A DNA stretch of 8,668 nt from Caldifarciminota bacterium (lineage in GTDB: Bacteria; Hydrothermota; E44-bin80), in the NCBI GenBank assembly GCA_023127905.1, contig JAGMEZ010000028.1, forward strand, positions 1 through 8,668. Direction: 5' to 3'. Under the pieces are notes generated by a model, which worked only from the letters and a program-made list of their open reading frames with translations, did not search any database and was not told the DNA's origin. Below are positions 1 to 6,343 of this stretch, piece after piece. The translations under genes and the position numbers were made by a program. Within the stretch, counting starts at the first letter, position 1, and each line of letters opens with the position of its first letter.

Positions 1-827
1 CGTAACTTTCGTGTTACCCCAATGATGAGAACAAATAATGCGACTATCATGAATAAGATGTTTGGTTTAAGAATGAACGTTACCGTGAATTTTTTTCTTA
101 ACCAGACGCGCCACTCCCGTTCAAAGAGGGCAACGTCAGTTCCTGTTGCAATCTGAAATCCACGCTCAAAATCGTTTGACTTCTTTGTTTCAGTTAGAAT
201 TTGATTAACAATGTAAGGTCCATGTTCTGAGATAAGACACTCAATTACTGAGGCAGACTCAATATATGCGAGATTTGCTCTTGTGCCGGAACGAGGAAAT
301 GAAAACTCCAAATCCTTAAGGTGGATTATCTTCTTACAAAGTATTGCAAGGGATAATTTTATATCATCGATAAAATTTGGTTCCTTTGAAAGGTAAATTG
401 CGGTACCCTCGTCGAACCATCGTGGAATGAATACACCCGCCTTTTTATGAATGAGGATATGGGCAATTTCGTGACTGACTATAAATTTCAATCTGGATGG
501 GTTGACGAATGATATCGGGAATTTTAGTAATATAAGATTTTTTTCAGGAATTGCAAAGCCAATACCCCATTCTGGTAAATAGTTACCATATTTTTGATTA
601 AATTCATTTTGTTCAAGAATTAATATTTTAATTTTTGGGACTTCATGCATGTAAAGATTTCTTGAAATTCTTTCAAGTTCAATTACAGAATAATCGCTTA
701 CTTCTTTTGCTATAGTTTTCCTTGGTGATGGATAGTAAATATCAAAATATCTGTTTGAGATGAGATTGACTTCATTCGGTTTATTTAGCAAAAATAAGAG
801 TAAAAAGACGATATATTTTATTGGCAT
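1..827 (-). CDS. Membrane-anchored gluzincin metallopeptidase, peptidase MA-like (3' end missing)
   Basis: The frame is open from an ATG at 827 to the window edge, giving 275 whole codons with no stop, so the C-terminus is missing. A short hydrophobic N-terminus (residues 4-14, IKYIVFLLLFLL region) looks like a signal peptide or anchor. The zinc-binding motif HEIAH lies at residues 119-123 and is followed by PRWFDEGTA, with Glu140 as the expected third zinc ligand. The following helical part (about 185-245: an AYIESASVIECL segment, then an EREW segment) matches the layout of Peptidase_MA_2 gluzincins. A second hydrophobic segment at about 251-271 (FILKPNILFMIVALFVLIIG) predicts a C-terminal membrane anchor, so the catalytic domain probably sits outside the cytoplasm. 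The ATG is preceded by AAGGA with a 9-base spacer. It starts 20 bases after the DUF192 gene and is probably co-transcribed with it. The family is clear; the substrate is unknown. Confidence 0.85.
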   Translation of the reverse strand, partial: MPIKYIVFLLLFLLNKPNEVNLISNRYFDIYYPSPRKTIAKEVSDYSVIELERISRNLYMHEVPKIKILILEQNEFNQKYGNYLPEWGIGFAIPEKNLILLKFPISFVNPSRLKFIVSHEIAHILIHKKAGVFIPRWFDEGTAIYLSKEPNFIDDIKLSLAILCKKIIHLKDLEFSFPRSGTRANLAYIESASVIECLISEHGPYIVNQILTETKKSNDFERGFQIATGTDVALFEREWRVWLRKKFTVTFILKPNILFMIVALFVLIIGVTRKL

Positions 828-847
828 ATTTCTTCATCCTTAGTGCA

Positions 848-1297
848 TCAGAAATGGAAATAAATTGTATCACCAATTACGACATTATGTTTATTAAACC
901 ATCCTTTGTTTACCTCAAGTGCATAGAGGGAAGAAAATCTTGATATGTGGATATTTTCTGTCATAGGTTCCATATCCTTTATATCCACAATGATTCTTTT
1001 GCTGTTAATGAATGCAATAGAAATCGGGATTTTTGTATTTTTCATCCAAAATGAATGTTGTCTCTCGTTTTCGAAGATAAAGAGCATTCCACAATTTTCA
1101 ATTAGCTTATCGGCGAACATTAATCCGATTTCTCTTTCTTTCTCAGTATCGCTTATTTCAACATAGAGTGTTTCTTGATGGATTACGACAAACGGGGGAG
1201 AGGATCTTAAAGGAATCTCTTCGTTTACAGATTCCTTGTTCCTGCAGAATATAGTAATAAGGATTAAGAATAGAGTAAATAAGAAAAAAACCCTCAT
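848..1297 (-). CDS. DUF192 family exported or membrane-anchored protein
   Basis: This is a 149-residue protein. Residues 1-17 are a basic start plus a hydrophobic stretch (RVFFLFTLFLILITIF), followed by Cys18. This resembles a lipoprotein signal, but IFC is not a standard lipobox, so it may be a plain anchor. Residues 43-149 carry the hallmarks of DUF192 (PF02643): VEISDTEKEREIGLMF at about 46-61, GMLFIF at 70-75, SFWMKNT at 82-88, PISIAFI at 91-97 and ALEVNKGWF at 126-134. Its length is normal for exported members of the family. The biochemical role of DUF192 is not established. The start lacks a Shine-Dalgarno sequence; the bases before the ATG are A/T only except for two C residues. It lies 82 bases after the MEMO-AMMECR1 gene and 20 bases before the peptidase gene. 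The family call is firm; the function is open. Confidence 0.92.
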   Translation of the reverse strand: MRVFFLFTLFLILITIFCRNKESVNEEIPLRSSPPFVVIHQETLYVEISDTEKEREIGLMFADKLIENCGMLFIFENERQHSFWMKNTKIPISIAFINSKRIIVDIKDMEPMTENIHISRFSSLYALEVNKGWFNKHNVVIGDTIYFHF

Positions 1298-1379
1298 GTT
1301 TTTTATTGATTTAAAATGAATTTACTGCAGTACTACACAATTGCAATACTGCAGCATAGAGCTACATAATTGAGAACTC
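1298..1379. repeat. Small palindromic and direct repeat in an 82-base spacer
   Basis: Between the MEMO-AMMECR1 stop and the DUF192 start, CTGCAGTA (1325-1332) and TACTGCAG (1347-1354) form an inverted repeat with a 14-base loop. The loop contains the palindrome CAATTG, and TACTGCAGTA (1323-1332) is itself a perfect palindrome. The same region also reads as two degenerate direct units: CTGCAG + CTACACAATTG (1325-1343) and CTGCAG + CTACATAATTG (1349-1372). On the minus strand the structure is not followed by a clean run of T, so it is not a typical terminator. It could be an operator, an mRNA processing hairpin or a decayed repeat. I found no convincing promoter inside it. Confidence 0.5.
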
Positions 1380-2858
1380 TTACCTAAGTTCTTCCTCGTT
1401 AAAGATGAGTGCCTGAAATATAAAAATTTCGGTCTCGGGATCCTTATAAGCATTGGATGGTAAACCAGCCTTATGACAGGTTTCCTCAATGAATTTTTCC
1501 CTATCCCATCCGTACTCTGTGGCAACCTGTGGAAGGAGGAGACCTGAGTATAAGCCCTTTTTTATGAAGATTCCGTCCCTGCCAACTGAAATAACCTCTG
1601 GATTATCTATCTTTTCGAGGGGTGTAAGTACGGATATTTCAATACTTAATTGCGAGACTTCTTTTGAAGACACAGGGGGGAATCTCGGATCCTTCAATGC
1701 TGCTGAAACTGCCATTTCACTTACTGCAGCATAAATAGGTTTTATAGCTTGAATATATCCTATGCATCCTCGTAGCATACCATTTTTTGTCAGGGTGACG
1801 AAGAGCCCCCTGGGTTCTTTAAGCCTTTCTGTTATGGGTTTGAATTCAGGGATTGATTCTCCGTTCACTGATGCTTCTATACTTTTCCTTGCTATATCAA
1901 GAAGAAAAAGTCTTTCCTTGTCTGATAGTATCTCTTCATCATTTTTCTTCTCTGCAGTTATTATAAAACTTGAATATCCGACAATGTAGCCTTCTTTTTC
2001 TCCCGTAACATCTCCTGATGTTGTATGGTCACAGAGAATACAATTTGTGGCTCCCATTGCTTTGGCAGCACGAAGGACTGTATATGTAGGTCCTGCACCA
2101 CACCCTACATTTTCCTTTGTTGTATAAAGTTTCTTAAAACCGTTAATATCAAATTTTCCAATGGTTTTCAATACAAGCGAGTCGCTGCTGTAGCACTCAT
2201 CATATGAATAACCATGGTACAGATCAGTACTTGCAATAAGAAGGATATTTTTATCCTTGCAGACCTTAACAATAGCATCTGCAAGTTTTTCGCAAATTTT
2301 TGGATTTTGGTCGCCAATAATGATTGGAACAATCTTAAAATTTTTTAAAACAACCTGTAGGAAAGGAATCTGAACTTCAAGGGAATGCTCAAGTGTATGT
2401 GCCTGAGGATAATAATCAATTGTTTTATCCTCAGCGATGAGTTTATTTGCAATTTCTTCATCAATATAGACTATCCCGAGTGGTGTTTTCCATCCACCTT
2501 CTCTATAAACAGATGAGGCATTAAAGGAAGTACGATGACTTGGTCCAACAATTATGACGGTCTCAAAATGTTTTCCCTCAAGTTGTTTATAACCTTTTGC
2601 TGCCGTTAAACCACTATACGGATATCCTGCGTGCGGAGAGATAATTCCTAATATTTTACCTTTAATGTCTTTCTCTTCTGCTTCTGAAAATAGTTCTTCC
2701 AACATTTTCATTAATTCGTCGGATTTGCCCGGGTAAAATGAACCTGCAACTGCTGGTTCTCTCAATACTGTTTTCATACTATTATCCCTCCCATCTTTCT
2801 CACAACCAGAAGGATATGTCATTAACGCTGTTGATATGAGAATAAAAAATATTTTCAA
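1380..2858 (-). CDS. MEMO (AmrB-like) - AMMECR1 (AmrA-like) fusion protein, possible lipoprotein
   Basis: The 492-residue frame begins at TTG 2858. Residues 28-300 are a MEMO1-family domain: REPAVAGSFYPG (33-44), SPHAGYPYSG with His76, GPSH with His108, LEHSLEVQ with His158, STDLYHGY with His215 and GCGAGP with Cys253. His76, His108 and Cys253 match the metal-binding His/His/Cys set of human MEMO1. Residues 308-492 are an AMMECR1 domain with the LRGCIGY signature at 362-368, KDPRFPPVS at 389-397 and GLLLPQVATEYGWD at 439-452. In many genomes these two families accompany a radical SAM protein (AmmeMemoRadiSam), which is not in this window. From TTG the N-terminus is a signal-like stretch ending in PSGC (Cys19), suggesting a lipoprotein; the -3 Pro is not canonical. 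An alternative ATG at 2777 gives a cytosolic protein starting at the usual MEMO position. The TTG abuts the response-regulator stop, which suggests translational coupling. The reaction catalysed is unknown. Confidence 0.93.
   Translation of the reverse strand: MKIFFILISTALMTYPSGCEKDGRDNSMKTVLREPAVAGSFYPGKSDELMKMLEELFSEAEEKDIKGKILGIISPHAGYPYSGLTAAKGYKQLEGKHFETVIIVGPSHRTSFNASSVYREGGWKTPLGIVYIDEEIANKLIAEDKTIDYYPQAHTLEHSLEVQIPFLQVVLKNFKIVPIIIGDQNPKICEKLADAIVKVCKDKNILLIASTDLYHGYSYDECYSSDSLVLKTIGKFDINGFKKLYTTKENVGCGAGPTYTVLRAAKAMGATNCILCDHTTSGDVTGEKEGYIVGYSSFIITAEKKNDEEILSDKERLFLLDIARKSIEASVNGESIPEFKPITERLKEPRGLFVTLTKNGMLRGCIGYIQAIKPIYAAVSEMAVSAALKDPRFPPVSSKEVSQLSIEISVLTPLEKIDNPEVISVGRDGIFIKKGLYSGLLLPQVATEYGWDREKFIEETCHKAGLPSNAYKDPETEIFIFQALIFNEEELR
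2786..2792 (-). promoter_or_regulatory. Internal Shine-Dalgarno sequence for the alternative MEMO start
   Basis: On the minus strand GGGAGGG (2792 to 2786) stands 8 bases before an in-frame ATG at 2777. That ATG begins MKTVLREPAVAGSFYPG, the usual start of MEMO proteins without a signal peptide. It competes with the upstream TTG start. Confidence 0.55.
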
Positions 2859-4307
2859 TTATTCCTCTATTTTTGATTCAAGGACTTTTTTAAAATTCTC
2901 TACAATCTCTGGATCAAATTTCTTGCCCTTTTCTTTATCGAGGAATTTGATTACATCGGATACATTTTTCCCTTCTTTTGCAAGTTCTTCGAAATTATAG
3001 ACAACAGAGAATATTCGTGAAAGGATTGGAATATCTTTACCCTTTTTTGAAAAATCCTCAGTGGAATATTTAACAATATTGAGAGCCTTTTTCATAAATC
3101 TTACATGACCCAAAATTTCGAATGTTTTTTTGAAAACTTGTTTATGGTCAGGTTTTTCTTCAGGAAGAACAATCTTTCCAATGTCATGTATTAAAGCTGC
3201 ATACTTTATATTTCTAATATCTTCTTTATCTACACCAATTTCATTTGCAAGTGATTCCACAAGCTCTGAGATCCTTTCGGAAGAAGCTTTAAGAACAGGG
3301 TCTTTGAATCCTTTTAATAAAAGGAGTGATAATATAATTTCGAGGGCACTTCTTTGTAAATCGCTAAAATGTGATGCATTTTCAAGGGCAATTGAAGCTG
3401 TTGAAGAAAATGTATTAAGAAGCTGTAATGAATTCTTATCCAACTGCTCTTCTGTGAAAAGACAGAGAGCTCCAATGTTTTTTCCGCCAGATGATAGTGA
3501 CGAGCAAACGATAGGACCTATTTCTTTTTTGCCAATCTTAGTTTTTATCACTTGATCGACAGATTTTTCTGTTACTGATACATCAAAAGGAATAATATCT
3601 GAACTTATTTCTGTTCCAAAAGGTATGTTAGTCTCACCAGCACCACCTTTAATAGTGAGGTTAGATTTATTTTCATTGAGAAAAAGGATAATGCTTCCTT
3701 GAATTCCGAAAAGGTTAACGGTTGCTTCAGGAATTAATTTTATCAGTTTCTCAATATTTACCTGAGCATTTATTTTGTGCGAAATCTTATCTAATTTAGA
3801 AAGTTGTTCAACCCTATGTTCAAGTGCTTTATCAGCTAATGCCCTTTTCTCTTTGAGCATGGTATTTGCTTCAGCAAGCTTTTCGTTTGCTTCTGAAAGA
3901 TCACCTATTAGGATTTCTCTCTCCCTAAGGAGCATTCTCCGTTCCAGAGCATTCTTAATAATAGTTTTAACCTGATTTGTCTCGAAGGGTTTATTTACAT
4001 AATCATAAGCACCTTCGCGGAGGGAAGCAATAGCGGATTCAAGTGAAGCAAAACCAGTCATCATAACTACCTGTATATTTCTGTCAAATTCCTTAATCTC
4101 TTTTAATACCTGAGTTCCATCTTTTTTAGGTAGTCTAATATCAAGCAGGACAATGTCAGGAGCAAATTCAGATAGGGCATCTAATGCCTCTTCGCCTGAT
4201 GTTTTTACCTCTATTTCGAAATCAGGATTATCCTCTTTTAAGACTTTAGCAAGAAAGGTTGCAAGAGTTTCTTCGTCATCAACAATCATTAATTTTGCAT
4301 GTTCCAT
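2859..4307 (-). CDS. Response regulator: REC - coiled coil - GAF - degenerate HD-GYP
   Basis: This is a 482-residue soluble protein. The receiver domain (1-122) is complete: acidic pair Asp10/Asp11, phospho-acceptor Asp56 in LLDIRLP, Thr84 and Lys106 in NKPF. A charged coiled coil follows at about 125-178. A GAF domain occupies about 183-312 (closing helix FSSTASIALENA). Residues 320-482 derive from an HD-GYP domain: HDIGK at 374-378 and FDPEIVENF at 464-472 are kept. The HSxRV histidine is replaced (SSERI, 342-346), the HHExxDGxGYP block is absent, and the later VADAFD aspartate aligns with Tyr437. Cyclic-di-GMP phosphodiesterase activity is therefore doubtful, and there is no DNA-binding domain. 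The ATG has a strong AAGGAG that overlaps the stop codon of the kinase gene 12 bases upstream, marking it as the kinase's partner. The receiver call is certain; the output is unknown. Confidence 0.95.
   Translation of the reverse strand: MEHAKLMIVDDEETLATFLAKVLKEDNPDFEIEVKTSGEEALDALSEFAPDIVLLDIRLPKKDGTQVLKEIKEFDRNIQVVMMTGFASLESAIASLREGAYDYVNKPFETNQVKTIIKNALERRMLLREREILIGDLSEANEKLAEANTMLKEKRALADKALEHRVEQLSKLDKISHKINAQVNIEKLIKLIPEATVNLFGIQGSIILFLNENKSNLTIKGGAGETNIPFGTEISSDIIPFDVSVTEKSVDQVIKTKIGKKEIGPIVCSSLSSGGKNIGALCLFTEEQLDKNSLQLLNTFSSTASIALENASHFSDLQRSALEIILSLLLLKGFKDPVLKASSERISELVESLANEIGVDKEDIRNIKYAALIHDIGKIVLPEEKPDHKQVFKKTFEILGHVRFMKKALNIVKYSTEDFSKKGKDIPILSRIFSVVYNFEELAKEGKNVSDVIKFLDKEKGKKFDPEIVENFKKVLESKIEE
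2863..2868 (-). promoter_or_regulatory. Shine-Dalgarno sequence for the TTG start of the MEMO-AMMECR1 gene
   Basis: AGAGGA on the minus strand (2868 to 2863) lies inside the last codons of the response-regulator gene, 4 bases before the TTG at 2858. The TTG directly follows the TAA stop. This supports a coupled start that would add 27 signal-like residues. Confidence 0.5.
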
Positions 4308-4314
4308 ATTATTT

Positions 4315-4320
4315 CTCCTT
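4315..4320 (-). promoter_or_regulatory. Shine-Dalgarno sequence of the response-regulator gene
   Basis: AAGGAG (minus strand, 4320 to 4315) overlaps the last base of the histidine-kinase TAA stop and lies 7 bases before the ATG at 4307. The arrangement favours coupled translation of kinase and regulator. Confidence 0.75.
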
Positions 4321-6323
4321 TAGAACTCGGGTTTAATTGGTAATACTATTCTCACCGTTGTACCTTTTTCCTGCTTACTTATAACAATTATATCTCCCTT
4401 GTGTTCGGAAATAATACGTTGGCATATTGAGAGTCCCAATCCTGTTCCCCCTTTTTTTGTTGTAAAAAATGGGTTAAAGATTCTTTCTTTATCTTCATTT
4501 GATATACCAGTACCATTGTCAGTTATTCTAACCTCAAACTTATCTTCTTGTTCATGGAAGTTAGTTGTTATTATAATCTTTCCGTTTTCCTTTGTTGCCT
4601 GAATAGCATTTAAGAACGTATTATCAAAAACTTCTCTGATCTGGTCACTATCAAGTGCAACATCAGGAATATTTTCATCAAAACCCTTTATTATCTCTAT
4701 TCCCCTTTCCTCAATTTCATTTCTTAGGAAAGCAAGTGATACATTTATAATTTCCTCGATATCAATTTCGTCGAGCTTAATTGGGGGTCTATTAGCATAC
4801 AGGGTCATATCTGTGACTATCCTGTTTAGTCGCGTAATTTCTTTGATTATTAAATTGACAGAATTCTTGTTTTCTTCGTCAATAAACCTACCAAGATATT
4901 CAACACCTGTTTTAATTCCCGCGAGAGGATTCCTGATCTCGTGTGCCATTCCAGCTGCCATTTCTCCAAGTGCGACAAGTCTATCTTCCCTTCTCAATCC
5001 TTCTTCTTCTTCCTTTATTTTTGTTAATTCTCTCATTATTCCTATTGCACCAATGACTTCTCCGGAATCATCCTTCAGTGGAGAAGTACTAATGCCGATA
5101 GGAACTTTTTTACCGTTTTTCTCAACAATGTCAGTTTCGATCCTTGTTTGCGGTTTACTTTTAGTTATTGTTTCTAATAAAGGATTTACCGTTGCGTGTT
5201 TGTAATCAAATAGTTGTTGAATTGTGATACTTTTTGCATTATTTTCGGAAAAACCAAGAATTTCTTGCGCTTTTTTATTGATGAGAGTGATATTTCCACG
5301 TTTGTCGATTGTTATAATTCCACTTGGGAATCCTTCTATGATACTGTTAATAAATTCATTGAGATTCTTAATTTTTATTGAATAGTTATTTATCTTATTT
5401 GCATATAAAATATTTGATAGTGCTTGAGAAATTATTCTGTTTAAATTTCTAAGCACTGTAAGGTCGTTCTTATTCCACTTGGTTTGTTGTTTAATACCAT
5501 GTACAATAACACCAATAGTTTTTTTGCCTGTTAATAGTGGATAAGCGTAGATTGAAGTTATATTCTTATTTCCTATAAATTTTCGTTTATCCATTGCTAT
5601 GTTTTCAATCATCAGTTCAGATTTATTTTTTGCAACCCATCCAATAAAAGTTTTGTTAGTGATTTTAAAATGTGTACCTGGTGTTATTCCCCAATTGATT
5701 CCGTTTTCAAACTCGAGAAACTTGCCATTTTTTGCAATAAAAAATCCAGACAATAAATAAGGAAAATTATTTGTTAGGAAACTTTTGATTTTTTTATAAA
5801 GTGTATCAACTGTACATGTATTTGTTAGTTTATTTGATAATTTATGAAGAGCCTCATGAATTTTCTCTTTATCCTTTTGAATCTTGTTCTCTTCCAGGGT
5901 TGATATTATCTGTTCTATATGGTGATTAAAGTGATTTATCAGTTTTAGGTCACCTTTTTTAAATTTCTCTTTCCCAACACGATTGATTGTTATCACTCCT
6001 ATCGTCTCATTTTGATAAGAAATTGGAACAGAGAGCGTGTTTGGAAGTACATTTGTCTTCTCTGTTTCGAAAACGCATCCAGTAATTCCTTCACCCACTT
6101 TATGGTTTTTTCTTAGAGTTTTGTTTTTCTTTCCAAGTGAGACAACAGGGATCAGTAGATTTTTTTTAGCATCGAAAAGGACGATATTAACGTTATCAGC
6201 GCTGTAAATTTTATTTATTACTTGTGCAACATTCTTAAGTAATTTTTTTAGGCTGTTAAGTGATTTAAAATAATCTATTTTACCTTTATTATTTCCTGAT
6301 TGTTTGATTATTTCGTTTTCCAT
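4320..6323 (-). CDS. Cytoplasmic sensor histidine kinase, GAF-GAF-PAS-HisKA-HATPase
   Basis: This is a 667-residue protein with no membrane segments or signal peptide. Domains in order: GAF 1 (about 25-142), GAF 2 (about 157-305), PAS (about 320-437, with GIITIDKRGNITLIN at 335-349), a HisKA helix with phospho-acceptor His461 in MAHEIRNPLAG, and an HATPase domain (525-665). The ATPase motifs are intact: N box around Asn572, G1 box DNGTG at 602-606, F box FNPFF at 616-620 and G2 box GGTGLGL at 625-631. The family autophosphorylates on the histidine and passes phosphate to a receiver, here very probably the REC protein encoded 12 bases downstream. GAF and PAS domains imply a cytoplasmic ligand or redox cue, but no cofactor-binding residues were identified. 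The ATG lacks a Shine-Dalgarno sequence and lies 20 bases after the upstream sensor gene in another frame, so reinitiation or coupling is likely. Confidence 0.95.
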   Translation of the reverse strand: MENEIIKQSGNNKGKIDYFKSLNSLKKLLKNVAQVINKIYSADNVNIVLFDAKKNLLIPVVSLGKKNKTLRKNHKVGEGITGCVFETEKTNVLPNTLSVPISYQNETIGVITINRVGKEKFKKGDLKLINHFNHHIEQIISTLEENKIQKDKEKIHEALHKLSNKLTNTCTVDTLYKKIKSFLTNNFPYLLSGFFIAKNGKFLEFENGINWGITPGTHFKITNKTFIGWVAKNKSELMIENIAMDKRKFIGNKNITSIYAYPLLTGKKTIGVIVHGIKQQTKWNKNDLTVLRNLNRIISQALSNILYANKINNYSIKIKNLNEFINSIIEGFPSGIITIDKRGNITLINKKAQEILGFSENNAKSITIQQLFDYKHATVNPLLETITKSKPQTRIETDIVEKNGKKVPIGISTSPLKDDSGEVIGAIGIMRELTKIKEEEEGLRREDRLVALGEMAAGMAHEIRNPLAGIKTGVEYLGRFIDEENKNSVNLIIKEITRLNRIVTDMTLYANRPPIKLDEIDIEEIINVSLAFLRNEIEERGIEIIKGFDENIPDVALDSDQIREVFDNTFLNAIQATKENGKIIITTNFHEQEDKFEVRITDNGTGISNEDKERIFNPFFTTKKGGTGLGLSICQRIISEHKGDIIVISKQEKGTTVRIVLPIKPEF

Positions 6324-6343
6324 TGTGAATTTATGAATTAAGA

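Noticed and set aside
1298..1345. Internal promoter for the DUF192 gene
   Set aside because: TTGCAA and TTGTGT could serve as -35 boxes, but no acceptable -10 box lies 16 to 18 bases away.
1298..1379. Rho-independent terminator after the MEMO-AMMECR1 gene
   Set aside because: The stem is short and the minus-strand sequence after it is mixed A/T without a T run.
1322..1525. Minus-strand reading frame across the 3' end of the AMMECR1 domain
   Set aside because: It lies in another frame of a clearly conserved domain and runs into the palindromic spacer; it is a shadow.
6324..6343. Programmed ribosomal frameshift joining sensor and kinase
   Set aside because: A -1 shift would be needed, but no slippery heptamer or stimulatory stem is visible in the overlap.
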